Source: Adenanthera pavonina (taxonomy: Eukaryota; Streptophyta; Magnoliopsida; Fabales; Fabaceae). From it: a stretch of 64,000 bases of DNA. The position numbers and the translations under genes were made by a program. The notes under the pieces are model-generated. The model did not search any database, had not been told where the DNA came from, and saw only the letters and a program-made list of their open reading frames with translations. The stretch is taken from positions 10,707,501 to 10,771,500 of the forward strand of contig JAIVEN010000015.1 of NCBI GenBank assembly GCA_026686845.1. Reading direction: 5' to 3'. This document shows positions 1-11,434 of this stretch, one piece after another (the stretch's first letter is position 1; the number at the start of each line of letters is the position of its first letter).

Positions 1-2730
1 AAAGGGTTATGTTTCTGATGGAATGTTCAAGTTAAGCATTAATAAGAATGATTAAGTTTCTGTTTATATGCTTGATCAATCTTTTACTTTATGGCATGAT
101 AGATTAGGACATGTTAATTATAAAACAACAGCACATATGTCTAAAAATGGATTAATCTCCTGTGAAAATAATAAGAATAACAAATGTGAAATTTGTGTAC
201 AAGCTAAAACATTAAGAAAACCTTTTCCTTCTATTCAAAGAAGTTCAGAAATTTTAGAACTTATTCATTCTGATATATGTGAGTTAAATGATATTTTAAC
301 AAGAGGAGGAAACAGATATTTTATAACTTTTATAGATGATTTTTCAAGATTTACTTATGTTTATTTGATGAAAACAAAAGATCAAGCTCTTGAAATGTTT
401 TTAAACTTTAAGAATGTTATAGAAAACCAAAAAGAAAAGAAGATAAAGGTTTTAAGAAGTGACAGAGGAGGAGAATATTTTTCTACAGATTTTTCACAAT
501 TTTGTGAAAATAATGGCATTATTCACCAAATGAGTGCTCCTTATACACCTCAACAAAATGGCTTAGCAGAAAGAAAAAATAGAACTTTAGTAGAAATGGT
601 AAATGCAATGATTCTGAATGCAAAAACTCCCATGAATTTGTAGGGTGAGGCGTTATTAACTGCTAACCATATTCTTAATAGAGTTATTTCAAAATCAATA
701 AAATGCACTCCTTATGAGTTATGGAAAGGTAGAAAACCGAATTTAAATTATTTAAGAGTTTGGAGATGTCTTGCATTTTACAAAGTTCCAGAACATAAAA
801 GAACTAAATTAGGACCAAGAGCTATGAAAAGTATATTTGTAGGATATGCAAAAAAATTCAAAAGCCTATAGACTCTTAGATATTGATTCTAATGTAATTG
901 TTGAATCACGAGATGTTGAATTTTTTGAAGGAAAATTTGTTTCTGATCCAGTACAAACTAATTTGTTTTGAAATAAAGAGCATGAAGAATCTACATCTGT
1001 AAGAAATAAATTAGTAGAACCTTATTCTGAATTTGAACCTAGAAGAAGTCAGAGAGTAAGGAAAGGAAGATATTTAGATTCTTATTTTATTAATTCTCAA
1101 GCAATAGTCTTCTTAGTTGAAGGTGATAGAGAATTAATGTTAAGACAAATTCCTATTCTTTTAAGTATTGAAGAAGATCCTAAAACATATACGGAAGCAT
1201 TGATGTCTAGAGACTCAAGTTTCTGGAAGGAAGCTATAAATGATGAAATGGATTCATTGTTGTCTAATAAAACTTGGGAATTAGTTGATTTGCCTGAAGG
1301 GTCAAAACCTATTGGTTGCAAATGGGTTTTTAGACGGAAATATAATACTAATGGCTCTATTCAAATATTTAAAGCTAGGTTGGTTGCTAAAGGTTTTAAA
1401 CAAAAAGAAGGAATTGATTATTTTGATACATATGCACCAGTTGCTAGATTTACTTCTATTAAGAGTTTTATTTGCTTTAACATCTATTAATAATTTGTTT
1501 GTGCATCAAATGGATGTTAAAACAGCATTTTTAAATGGTGAATTAGAAGAAGAAGTTTATATGGAACAACCAGAAGGTTTTGTGCTTCCTGGAAATGAAA
1601 AGAAAGTTTGCAAATTAACTAGATCTTTGTATGGTTTAAAACAGGCTCCTAAGCAATGGCATGAAAAGTTTGATTATGTTGTGTTGTCTCATGGTTTTAA
1701 ACATAATAATGCAGATAAGTGTGTTTATCTAAAGTTCACTGGTGAGTATGGAGTTATTATTTGTTTATATGTAGATGGCATGCTTATCTTTGGAACTAGT
1801 ATGTTTGAAATAAATGAGACTAAAAAGTTTTTATCCTCACAATTTAAGATGAAAGATCTTGGAGAAGTGGATACTATTTTAGGGATCAAAGTTAAGAGGC
1901 ATAGTGGATGTTTTTCTCTAGATCAATCTCACTATGTTAGTAAAATTTTGAACAAGTTTCAACATTTAAATATAAAAGAGGCAAATACCCCCTTTGATTC
2001 ATCACATCATTTAATAGAAAATAATAATAGATCAGTGGCTCAATTAGAATATGCTAGTGCTATTGGGAGTTTGATGTATGCAATGCATTGTACTAGACCT
2101 GATATAGCTTTTGCAGTATGCAAACTTTTGAGATATACTAGTAATCCAGGAACAGAACACTGGAAAGGAATTACAAGGGTCCTAGGATATCTAAAGAAAA
2201 CAATTAATCTAGGACTGCTTTATAATAAATTTCCAGTAGTTTTGGAAGGTTACACGAATGCTAGTTGGATAACTGGTGCAGGTGATAGTAAGTCAACTTC
2301 AGGGTGGATATTTACCCTGGCAGGAGGAGCAATCTCCTGGGCATCAAAGAAACAGACTTGTATAAGTCATTCTACGATGGAATCAGAATTTATTGCCTTG
2401 GCATCTGCATGTAAAGAGGGAGAGTGGTTGAGGAATTTATTATTGGAAATAAAGCTGTGGCCACAGCCGATGCCAGCCATCTCTTTACATTGTGACAGTG
2501 AGGCTACAATGTCTAGGGCATTTAACAAAATTTACAATGGTAAATCTAGACATATAAGCCTAAGGTATGAATATGTGAGGCAAGTAATTTCTGATGGAGT
2601 AATTACAATTCAATATGTAAAAACAAGTGAAAACTTGGCTGATCCTTTTACAAAAGGACTCAATAAAAAATTGGTTAACAAAACATCAAGAGGAATGAGA
2701 TTGAATCCCGTAAACATCAGTCACCAGTAA
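1..2730 (+). pseudogene. copia-1 pol polyprotein remnant (integrase, RT, RNase H)
   Basis: The first open stretch (68-643) has the pre-integrase HxRLGH and CxxC pattern, then an integrase core with acidic residues in HSDI, RSDRGGEY and the AERKNR helix. A TAG at 641-643 stands where this family normally has Trp (before GEALLTAN). Frameshifts near 850 and near 1440-1475 and a further stop near 969 split the rest. The reverse transcriptase has CKWVFRRK, ARLVAKGF, QMDVKTAFLNG and SLYGLKQAP. Its active-site box reads YVDG instead of YVDD, so a catalytic Asp is lost. RNase H shows a further Asp-to-Asn change (YTNASW) but keeps TMESEF and CDSEA. The reading frame ends at ADPFTKGL plus about 30 residues. 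Replication proteins cannot be made from this copy. Confidence 0.93.
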
Positions 2731-3252
2731 TGGAAACCCAACCTTTAACTAGACCAAATCTGGTTTAAAGATTCAATGGGTAATAACAAGTTATTGATAG
2801 TGACTGGGCACTAGAGTAGACATTTAACCATTTCGTGACGAATGCATATAAGAAGAACTTTAAGTGTTCAGGGTGAGTTAAACTCTTAATGGATTCAAGG
2901 AAGCCTGAGCAATTAAGGCTTAATGGAAATCCATCTATATGAACATAAGAAGTGGTGCCGCTTCTTACAAGAATTCAGGGGTAATTCTTGAAATGTTCAT
3001 GAAAAGCCTAGAATGAGCACATGGCCATAAAAGTGCGGGAAGTCTATGCAGAACGAAATCAATATAAGATTATGTATGTGGTATTTCCGGTACTAACACT
3101 AAAGTTGTGGTTCAATGCAGTTAAGCAACTATCTACTTGTTAATACTTTGAAGTACTTACACTATTAACAGGTTTAAGTCAAGAAACACCTGCTATTATG
3201 CATATTCTTATGTTTAGAGAGAATATTTAGTTTTTCAAACTAAGTGGGGGAT
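2731..3252 (+). other. copia-1 spacer and polypurine tract
   Basis: Non-coding stretch between the end of RNase H and the 3' LTR. No open frame of note. It ends in the purine run AAACTAAGTGGGGGA (about 3237-3252), the usual plus-strand priming site of a copia element, directly against the TG start of the LTR. Confidence 0.75.
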
Positions 3253-4002
3253 TGTTAGAGATAGTTTAAAAAAAACTAAAGTCCCACATTGGATGGGAGT
3301 AAGGTTTATGAAATGTATATAAGAGAGAGAAGACAAAGCATATTAAAATAATTACTGAATAAAAATGTCAAGTGGATTTAAATATTATTTATTTAATATT
3401 TAAAGCACTTAGCACTTGGCACGTGGCGCGTCGTGATCATTGGATTGATCTAACGGTGGAGATCTGGTATGGTATGAATTTCAGATTAATATTTTAATTA
3501 ATCATTTTTTTAGAAACAGAATTTCAAATAACAACGTTCTGAAACAGTACATCCGGAAACAACATGTCATTTGATATTCTGTTTCAATTTGACAACAACG
3601 TTTCAAACACAAAGTTAAAAAATGAACAGGTTCATGAACAACATTTCAAATACAATGTTCAGAAACAAACAGGTTCATGAACAACGTTTCAAATACAATG
3701 TTCAGAAATAAACAGGTTCATAAACAACGTTTCAATTTTCTGTTTTCTACTATTATAAAAGGATCAGACTAGAGACTAAAAGAACACCTAACATTCTCTT
3801 CTCTTGCTTACAATCTCTCTGTTTCATTCTGTGTTTCAAGATATCTGAAGTTGCTGTCAGATATCTTTGATGCTTAGAATAACTCCCAGGGGTGATTCGT
3901 TGGATCCCTGCAGCAAACCTAGTGGGGGCGAATAACACCTTAAGGACAGTGTATTATCATACGTTTCTAGGCATCAGTTGTTTTCATATACTGTTCCCAA
4001 CA
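3253..4002 (+). repeat. copia-1 3' LTR (750 bp)
   Basis: Begins TGTTAGAGATAG right after the polypurine tract and ends CTGTTCCCAACA, so it has the TG...CA ends of an LTR. A TATATAAGAG box near 3317 and a TTATAAAAGG box near 3752 are possible promoter elements for transcription away from gene A's direction. Three 43-bp direct repeats (3627-3740) lie in the putative U3. The other LTR is outside the window, so LTR divergence and age cannot be estimated here. Confidence 0.88.
3627..3740 (+). repeat. 43-bp tandem repeats in copia-1 LTR
   Basis: Three copies of a unit beginning CAGGTTCAT(G/A)AACAAC start at 3627, 3670 and 3713 (period 43). Each contains TTTCAAATACAATGTTCAGAAA or a truncated form. 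Similar GTTTCAAA/GAAACA words occur just upstream (3540-3610). Tandem boxes in a retrotransposon U3 often act as enhancers; that role is an inference here. Confidence 0.8.
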
Positions 4003-4018
4003 GAATGATAACAACATA

Positions 4019-4040
4019 TGTGTGTGTGTGTGTGTGTGTG
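4019..4040 (+). repeat. (GT)n microsatellite in gene A intron 2
   Basis: Eleven GT units lie just inside the splice donor of gene A exon 2. The same intron position in gene B is an (AT)n tract (about 25391-25406), so the donor-proximal repeat is ancestral but has changed composition. Confidence 0.85.
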
Positions 4041-4045
4041 TACAC

Positions 4046-4812
4046 CACTAATGTGGAAGTTAAAGGATCATATCCGGGGCCACCCAAAGCAAAGCACACG
4101 CCTATCACGAGATCTTGAGGTTGGAGATTTGGATCCAAATATGCTAGCGGAAGTTCCTTGATTCCCAATTCTTCCGCTTAAATAATAATATTCACATTGT
4201 TGCTTATTTCGTAATTAAAAACACTCCTTACAATTTAAACCATTAAAACCTTACCCCACTATACTTTCCTACTTGTTTTGAACCTTTCTTTATTGTACTG
4301 CTGTCATTCTATATTTTGTATATGTAACAATCTAACACAAGTATAAGGTCAGGTGACCTCAGTATGAAGTTTATCATATAACAATATTGTTGAGGAGCTG
4401 AGCGACAAAATTTCTGTCCCCTTGATATGGAGTTGTTTAGTCCAAATAGATCTATAATGAGATCTCTCAAAGTATATATGTGCATGCAGTGCACAGAGAT
4501 TAATTAATTGGGAAGAGAGATAGTGTGTACCTAGGAAGTCAGATAGAACCTTGCCATTGCAAAATCGGCTCGTTGGGATTCCTCCCTGAAAAAATTTTTA
4601 CCATAAGGAGGGAAATTGCACTTGGCCAAAGTTTTAATGCAGTTGTTGTTACCAGTGTCCATTATTGAATCTTCAAACATTATAACTGCCGGTGAAGCTG
4701 TCGCATTTGGTGGCAGTTCCACCAATCCTTTGGTTTTCCAGAAAACGCCCAACAATAATATAAATCGGAGTACCATGTTCCTCCAACATGGGAAGCCTCT
4801 CAACACTGCCAT
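4046..4812 (-). pseudogene. GDSL esterase/lipase gene A, truncated and frameshifted
   Basis: Remnant of an EXL-like GDSL lipase. Exon 1 is 4812-4531 and exon 2 is 4176-4046 (131 nt, same length and splice phase as paralogues B and C). Exon 1 keeps a hydrophobic N-terminal leader, DSIMDTGNNN and NFPPYGKNF. Three defects are visible. The GDS box reads EDS (Gly to Glu before the catalytic Ser). Exon 1 is 282 nt against 280 in gene B, an extra 2 nt in or beside the T6 run (plus-strand A run 4589-4594), which shifts the frame so translation ends at the exon border. Copia-1 sits in intron 2, and exons 3-5 are not in the window. Exon 2 also has ALGGPG where B has ASGGAG. Exons 3-5 may survive to the left of copia-1. 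Confidence 0.92.
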
Positions 4813-4912
4813 GCTAATTAACTACTACCTCCTCTTCCCTTATCGTTGTGGGTGTTTCTGCCAGGTTGTACTGTTATGCAGACCTAATTAAGCTTACATG
4901 TGTCGTTTTAGT

Positions 4913-4922
4913 CATTTATATG
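4913..4922 (-). promoter_or_regulatory. possible TATA box of gene A
   Basis: Minus-strand CATATAAATG lies about 100 bp upstream of the gene A start codon. Position and sequence fit a plant TATA box, but nothing else supports it. Apart from this, 4813-5447 holds no gene I can see; it is AT-rich upstream DNA. Confidence 0.3.
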
Positions 4923-5447
4923 CGAGGGGACAGTTAACTACATCCAGCACTTGATTATAATTATGTGGTGGAAAAAAATTATATTAGGAGAATTATCTCT
5001 AATTGAATCCAATAAAGTTCAAATATGATCTAATAAAAATTTTTACATAAAATTAAGCAATTTTTCAAAGATTATTTTCACAATTAAATAATTCAACATA
5101 TACAATGATATAGCGAAAGCGTGAATTGTCCTTTTCAGCTTGGTTTTGACTCGTAATTATTAATAACAGATAAGATATGATAAGCTAAAAATTAATAAGG
5201 GGCAGATTTTGTATAATGCATGGGAGAGTGGGTGGGTGAATGTTATCAACTGGCAACAAAAGCAGTGTTAATTAAGTGGGTGTCCGCCTGATCTGAGGAA
5301 TTAAATGATCTTCTCATCATCATCTTGATAGCTTTGGTACATAGAGTATAATGCAAAAAAAATAAAATTAAATAAACTCGAATTATACACTACTGTCATT
5401 TGTGAGAAAATTGAAAAAAGAAAAATAGAATTTAGTTTAGTGATATA

Positions 5448-6367
5448 CTCTTCCCGTTCTGCTATATAGTGGAGTAGTGTACTTTAGGGTATGTTTGGTT
5501 GGGGGGAAATGGAGGGAAGGGAAAGGTTACCCTCCCCTTGTTTGGCAATTAAATAATTGAAGGATGATTTTTCCTCCCCCCCTTAAATATTTCCCCCCCA
5601 AATTGGGGTAATTTGGGGGGAAAATGTGTTATTATGTCTAATATGATCGAAATACCCTTCACTTTTTCAAAACTCAACAACATAATATACTAGTTAGTCT
5701 TGTCACGTCTCTTTTGGGTCTCACTCATAAAATATGAAATACCTTAGTAGCATACATGGATGAAGTCACGAACACATACAGATATATTCGTATGTTAACA
5801 TATATAATCATGGTTAAAGTTGAGGAAAAAAAGAAGATACATATAATCATGGTGGAGGTTGAGAAAAAAAAGAGTATTTCCTTCTGATTAAAAACTTTAT
5901 CTAATATTCAAATAAAAAAACTCTTTTTTAGTATAGAAAGAAAATATTAACTTAAATAAATTAAGGGTATAATAGTCAAATTATAATTATTTTCCTTCCC
6001 TTCCCCTCCTAATCCAAACAAGGTAACATTAAAACCTCTCCATTAAAATTCCTCCTTTTCCTTCAAACGAGGTAAAATTAAAATCTCTTCTTTTCCCTCC
6101 CCTTCCCTCCATTAAAATCCCTTCACTCCCTTCCCTTTCTTTGAACCAAACATACCCTTATGGATTATGTAGTATACTATTTTTTTTATTTCTAAAATTA
6201 TCCCTGACTAATAAGTCCAAATATTTATTTATTATTAAAATATTTCATTCCCAATATATTTAATGAGGATAATTTGAAAAAAGGTAAAAAAAAATTTAGT
6301 TATTAATTATTATCTTGGTCTGTGTGTATAATAGTTAAAAGTGCACTATAAATTTGAACTCAATGGG
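5448..6367. mobile_element. Stowaway-like MITE carrying a Tourist-like MITE
   Basis: Left end TA|CTCTTCCCGTTCTGCTATATAG and right end CTATAAATTTG..CAATGGG|TA form imperfect inverted ends with a TA duplication. The outer element is cut by the Tourist-like insertion at 5487-6157. The same outer family occurs uninterrupted at 27791-28204, which shares CTATATAGTG near its left end and AGTGCACTATAAA near its right end. That copy supports the interrupted reading. Confidence 0.7.
5487..6157. mobile_element. Tourist-like (PIF/Harbinger-type) MITE, 671 bp
   Basis: Perfect 14-bp terminal inverted repeats, GGGTATGTTTGGTT at the left and AACCAAACATACCC at the right, are flanked by a TTA duplication (5484-5486 and 6158-6160). 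That is the target signature of PIF/Harbinger elements. Subterminal regions are strongly strand-biased: GGGAAGGG-type purine runs on the left and CCTTCCC-type pyrimidine runs on the right (5975-6140). There is no coding capacity. It lies inside another MITE. Confidence 0.88.
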
Positions 6368-7062
6368 TATTAAATTGGAAGATGAATACTAAAGAACAAA
6401 AACAATAAAGGAGGGTGAAAACCAAAAGCCAAAGCGGGATATAGCAGGGTCATCACCGCGATTCACTGGTGCCTTAATTCACAATACTCAAAATAAAATA
6501 AAATAAAATAAAATAAAATAAATGAAAAGAAACAAGTCGATCGAAAGACAACTAGAGGTTATGGTCATATAATATAAAATGCCTTTAGCCGCTTTATTTT
6601 TCTGCCTCTACTTGTACAGCTAGCTACTCCCTCTTCACTTGATAATTGATATCATCCACTCCTTGTTTTTTTGTTCATTTGTCTAAGTAAAGATGATTTA
6701 CTGATAGTTGTCTTCATTCTGAAGTTTAAGGAGAAAATGACACAAATAGTAAAAATGTGTATTATTATTATTATTATTATTATTTTGTTCATATAAGATG
6801 ATTTTTTTTTTCAATCAATCTTTTTTTTTTTCATTTTTCTCTTTAAATTCTACAATTTTTTTTTTACAATCAACAATCCCAGACTAGAGAATCCAAACTC
6901 CTTATTTCATATTTCTTGTTTATCAAATAATGTTTTTCTTTGTCCAACAAAATAAAAGGCCTTAATTGAAAGGCACAATTTCTATAATTCACAACTGGTC
7001 CCTTAAGAGTTTTTATTTAATTTACTATAAAATACTTCCTGATGAAGAAATTTAAATTCTAT
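6368..7062. other. gene-free AT-rich spacer with microsatellites
   Basis: No supported gene. It contains an (AAAAT)n run at about 6491-6522 and an (ATT)n run at 6761-6784. The rest is AT-rich with poly-T runs. Confidence 0.7.
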
Positions 7063-7461
7063 TGTAAATATTATAATAATTGTATGGATACCCATAACCT
7101 CCAACTATTGGTATTCTCCAACTTTAATGTCTTAAATTTCATAACCTTCTTAAGGTTAATATCCTATACTCTATAACATTTTTATTGAATGACTTTTAGG
7201 GGTTTTTTCATAGTTAATACACTATAACCTACAAATATGTAATGTTATGCCATTATATTTTTATTTATATTTTTGTAACCTTTATGTGAGCCTTTAACGG
7301 TTTGAAGCCTATAAATAGAGAGCATGTACCTTATGTTTACACATTTGAAGGGAATGTGAAAAACTTTCTACTTTATCTCCTCTATATCTCTTCTCTTGTC
7401 CATCTCTATTCTCTTGTTCATTTTTCTTTTTTTTCTTTATTTTTATAATACATTATTAACA
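7063..7461 (+). repeat. copia-2 5' LTR
   Basis: Starts TGTAAATATTATAATAATTG and ends near ATTATTAACA. It aligns along its length with the 3' LTR at 23403: shared GTGGATACCCATAACC-type, AACTATTG and TTACACA..TTGAAG segments, and CTATAAATAGAG against CCAATAAATAAAGG. The CTATAAATAG box at about 7308 is a likely LTR promoter TATA. The two LTRs differ by many substitutions and short indels, so the insertion is not recent. Confidence 0.82.
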
Positions 7462-8117
7462 CGAATTGTTCGGAGATTTGAGGTACATTTTCTATAATGC
7501 TTTATCAATTTGTTACATGCAAAAAATAATCAATGTAACATCTATTAATTCTAACATTTTGTTATTTAATTTGGTTCTTATTAGTGGAATTTATATTGTC
7601 AAGTTTTTCCTCTTTCTTCTCCACCTTCTTCTTCTTTGTTTTGAATTTGATTTTATCAATATGTTATGATCATTTCATTTGAAAATATATATAATTATAA
7701 TTTTCTTTAGTTTCAAAAGCATCATTATTATTATATCACTTTAATTAGCATAGTGAAAAACATCATGAATGTTATTTAGTTTTTTTTAAAGATATAATTT
7801 AGTATGTAAATTCAATTTTGTTATTGTATTTCTAATTTGTAATCTTGTTTATTTTTCTCTTTCAATTTCATAAAATTTTGTTGTTTTTGGAATTTTATTT
7901 TTATCATCATGAGTTGTCATGTAGTAACTATTATTTATTTAGAACTCATAATATATAATTTGTTTAGATCTCCAGTATGATATATATGATTACTTGATAA
8001 ATTTTAGAGTTGATTATATTTATTTTGTACATTGTTGTTCATATTATATATATATATATATACATATATAAACTTTTAGAATCAAATCTAATTTTCATTA
8101 TTATTTTAGTTTGATCC
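7462..8117 (+). other. copia-2 untranslated leader
   Basis: AT-rich stretch between the 5' LTR and the gag start codon. No clear tRNA-Met primer-binding site (TGGTATCAGAGC) is visible after the LTR, probably through decay. It contains a short (TA)n tract near 8047-8062. No gene is supported here. Confidence 0.6.
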
Positions 8118-8155
8118 ATGTCAAATCTTACCAAACTTGAGTTTACGGCCCTTGA
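8118..8155 (+). pseudogene. copia-2 gag, first codons
   Basis: ATG at 8118 opens MSNLTKLEFTALD, the usual start of a copia UBN2-type gag. The frame runs straight into the LTR-Y insertion at 8156. Removing the insertion and one CTTGA duplication copy joins it in frame to ITGKNYLSWVLD at 14544. This join proves the insertion point. Confidence 0.88.
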
Positions 8156-8615
8156 TGTGAACACCCCATTTTGTCCGGTCTTTATACATAAAAAAAAATG
8201 CAACTAAAAATTGATGCAAATTTTCCTTTTAATGCGAATTTTATAAAATAAAGAAAAATATAAAAAAATAATAAATAATAATATATTTTCTAAATTCAGT
8301 CCTTTTTAGTATTTTCAAAAGGAAAATATATAAATAGAAATTTCTCTTTAGAATCTTCCTTTAATTTGAATGAAAAATCTGTGGAAATCCTAAAAAGATC
8401 ACTCTCCAAATTTAGTCTCCTTTATTTCAGGAGTTTCAAAAATCCTATCCTTTTATTATGATTTTTCAGAAATCCAATCCTTTTTGAAAAATTAATATTT
8501 AAGAAAAATTAAAAATGAAAAGGAAAAATATAAAAAAATAATAATAATACAACATAAAATAAAATAATAAAAAAAAAGGGGAGACTAAAAAAAAAAAAGA
8601 AAAGGCTCCTGAGCC

Positions 8616-9330
8616 CTAATTAGGGCTCAGGAGCCCGAGACTGAAAAAAGGAAGCAGAGGGAACACGGGAGCTGAGGGAGTCAAGCACGCTAGACTGCCA
8701 GAGGAGAATAGAGGCGAGACTAGGAGCATGCGAGACCAGAGGGAGAAAAGCAGAGGAAGGGAACGCGACCAAAGGAGGAAGGCAGAGCACACAATAACCG
8801 AAGGAGGCGTACACGAAAGGAAAAAGCAGAAGGAGCACGCGAGAGAGAAAAAGCAAGAAAGAGAGGAATGGAGGCCGAGAGAGTTAAAAGGGAGAGAATC
8901 GAAAAATAGCGAGAGGAGCAATTGCAAAAAACAGAGGAAGCACATGTGACCAGAAGAACAGAGGAGCCGCGGAGGAGACTGAAAGAAAAAGGAAAGAGGC
9001 CGAGCAATACTCCAGGCGAGGAATGAGAGACAGAGTGAACCGCGAGGGCCGGGAGAGCTCAAGCATGATGGAGACCGAAACTGAGAGGTAACTTCAATCT
9101 GAACCGAAAAACAGAGAGGGTTGCGGGCGGTGCTGAGAAATAACAGAAGGGAGATCAGACCGAAAGAAGGGAAGACAAAACACGAACAAAGCCACGCCGA
9201 GAAGTAAAGGGGATCATGCTGAAAAACCCCTGAGACTCAAAGAAGGAACCACGGGCAAGAGTAAGAGGACTACAGGGCAAGTCTGTTCAAAGAGAAGGGC
9301 TGGGGATTGGCCTCGAGTTGTTCACTTCTC
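8616..9330 (+). other. purine-rich block of LTR-Y copy 1
   Basis: The plus strand is dominated by G and A, with recurring GAGGGA/GAGGAA/GAGAGA words and occasional CG. The low stop density produces several overlapping minus-strand open frames that translate to Ser/Leu/Phe/Pro-rich low-complexity protein. The same block, with different detailed sequence, is in copies 2 and 3. I read it as a compositional domain of the LTR, not a gene. Confidence 0.75.
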
Positions 9331-11434
9331 TCTGCAGCCGTGACCACCGAAGACGTGGGTGGATCTAGAAAGCAGGTAATGGGGTTTTTTGTTTCGGTAA
9401 GATTTTTCTTCCCAAATCTGGAATCTCACCATCCCTTCCGAACATTGTTTGCTTGCTAAATCTGTGTAATTTTGTCTGTAGGCCAATTTCAGTTTCCCTA
9501 ACTGTTTGTGTAGAGGAACGTGTGTTTGGGTCTAAGCTGTTTGTGTTGTTTTGGAATACCAATAATCATCCATGTACGAGGAGCTATAGAATTGCATGAT
9601 TTTAAATGCATATGTGAAATCAAATCCTTGCTGCGTACGGTTAATGTTGCTATGTTACTTATGATCACTACCTTAGGACAAGTTGAACCATACCAGTTTG
9701 AGCCATCTATGGGATATGATTTGTATAATAAAGGGATGGCATTTTGTATTCCTATAATGAAAGCTTAGTTCGAGAATAACCTATGATGATTTTTAGCTGT
9801 CATGATTCTCTTAGTAGGAACTTAAGTTACAGGGCATTGTGATGCTTGTTGAGAGTAGTGTAGCATACATTTGACCCCAAGTCTGTTTAGATACCTGTGA
9901 ATTAGTGGCAGCTTATTTTACTGGTTAGATTTATTTTATTAAAAGGTTTAGATTGATGGTATGATGTTCCAATTTTTGAAGCAAGTTTATTGTCATGATA
10001 TTGAAGGAAACTAGAAGATAGTCATAGTTTTGGCTCTTAATAAATTGCAATGGTTGAGATTTTTTTCTTGTTCTCTTAGCACTCGCGATATTGTGTTAGT
10101 GATCCCATTTTATCAATTGGTCACGAAGGTTTTCAGAATTTTCGCAGACCCTTAAAACAATTGCACCGTGCGAGCTTAAGGGGCTGCTCGAGTGTATTAT
10201 GAAGGCACGCTTATAATAGGTCTCAATAACCTTTCCCTCCAAAATTTTATTTTCTCATGAAAAAATAAATAAAATGAAAAATAATAAAATGAATAATAGA
10301 AATAATTGATTTAGTAACCACACCACGTGAAGTTTCCAGAACCCACGCAGGTATTCTGGTTAACTGAGTTTGTCGCGTGAGATTGTGAATTTGCGTAGAT
10401 ATATTAGTTAAACAGCTTTCTTTTAAGAAAATAACTATATTTCAAAAATAAAATAATGTGACAAGCTTTTCAAATTTTATTTTAAAATACCTAATAAAAT
10501 TATTATATGGCATTTTAAAATATAATAAAACCTTTGTACCACGAGGTTTAGAACTTCCGCAGGTAATTAAGGAATTGATCTATCGGGCATGACTGTGAGT
10601 TTGCAACAGGTAGATTGACTTTCTTTATTTGGAAAATTTTTCAAAAGTATAAAAGAAAAATAAAGACAAAAAAAAATACAATGGTTTTTCAAAAGTTAAA
10701 AATCAAATAAATGCATTTCCAAAAATTAAAGAAAAATAAAAAATATTTTCAAAGCAAAATAAAACAAGAATAAGTAAGAGGAATTAAATTATCTTTTTGT
10801 CAATTAAAACGCACTAACTCAATCTTAGAAAATTGTTTTGTTTGTAAAAAGTTAAACCATTTCCAATTAACTTTCTCTTATCGGAATAATTTTATAATTA
10901 AAAGATATTAACCAACTGACACGTATTTCTAGCCCCGAACTACGTGGACTTTGATCCCCATCGCAGGGTACGTAGGCCCCAGGCTCTGATCCTGGGTCAA
11001 GTCTGCCTTTGTAAATAAATAAATATTTTTCAATTTATTTGATTTTTTTTCCTTAATTTAATAAATATTTCCCAATTTAATTTTCTTAATTTCCTTTTTG
11101 TCATTCCGTTTATTTTTAATTTCTTTAATCTCTACCCTTAATTTCACACGTGAGTAATAAAAAGAAAACCAAAATATTTTTAAAGCCATATTAATTTACA
11201 CAATAAACGTAAGGTAACCGTTCCTAAGGACGGGTGTCGTGGGGTGCCTAACATCTTCCCCACACATAATCGACTCCCGAACCCAATTTTGATGACGCAG
11301 ACCATCCTTTCCTCTTTAATTCGGTTTCCCAAAATTTTTCCTCAAAATTTTGGTGGCGACTCCTCACAAGTCGTTTTTCGCGAGAAAACTCGATTTGTTC
11401 TCTTTTTCCTTTCATCACATTTTCCCGGGTGCGA

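Larger units (their letters stand above)
1..4002 (+). mobile_element. Ty1/copia LTR retrotransposon copia-1, 3' part
   Basis: The window opens inside a copia-type element. In order it shows pre-integrase/integrase, reverse transcriptase and RNase H coding sequence, a non-coding spacer, a polypurine tract (3237-3252) and a 750-bp 3' LTR (3253-4002). The 5' LTR, gag and protease lie outside the window. The right edge is exact: the flanking sequence is intron 2 of GDSL gene A, and the same intron in gene B continues uninterrupted past the matching point (shared minus-strand TTATCATTC). The expected 5-bp target duplication is GAATG (4003-4007); its partner is off the window. Stops and frameshifts in the coding part make the element non-autonomous today. 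The copia assignment is firm; the lineage within copia is not resolved. Confidence 0.93.

Noticed and set aside
1..4002. Integrated virus (pararetrovirus or other) as the source of the RT regions
   Set aside because: Domain order (integrase before RT), LTRs, polypurine tracts and target duplications identify ordinary copia retrotransposons; no capsid, movement or envelope gene is visible.
9520..9768. 82-codon plus-strand frame, and similar frames at 32230-32508 and 40139-40333, in the LTR-Y middle region
   Set aside because: No recognisable domain, not shared between LTR-Y copies, and lying within non-coding LTR sequence.
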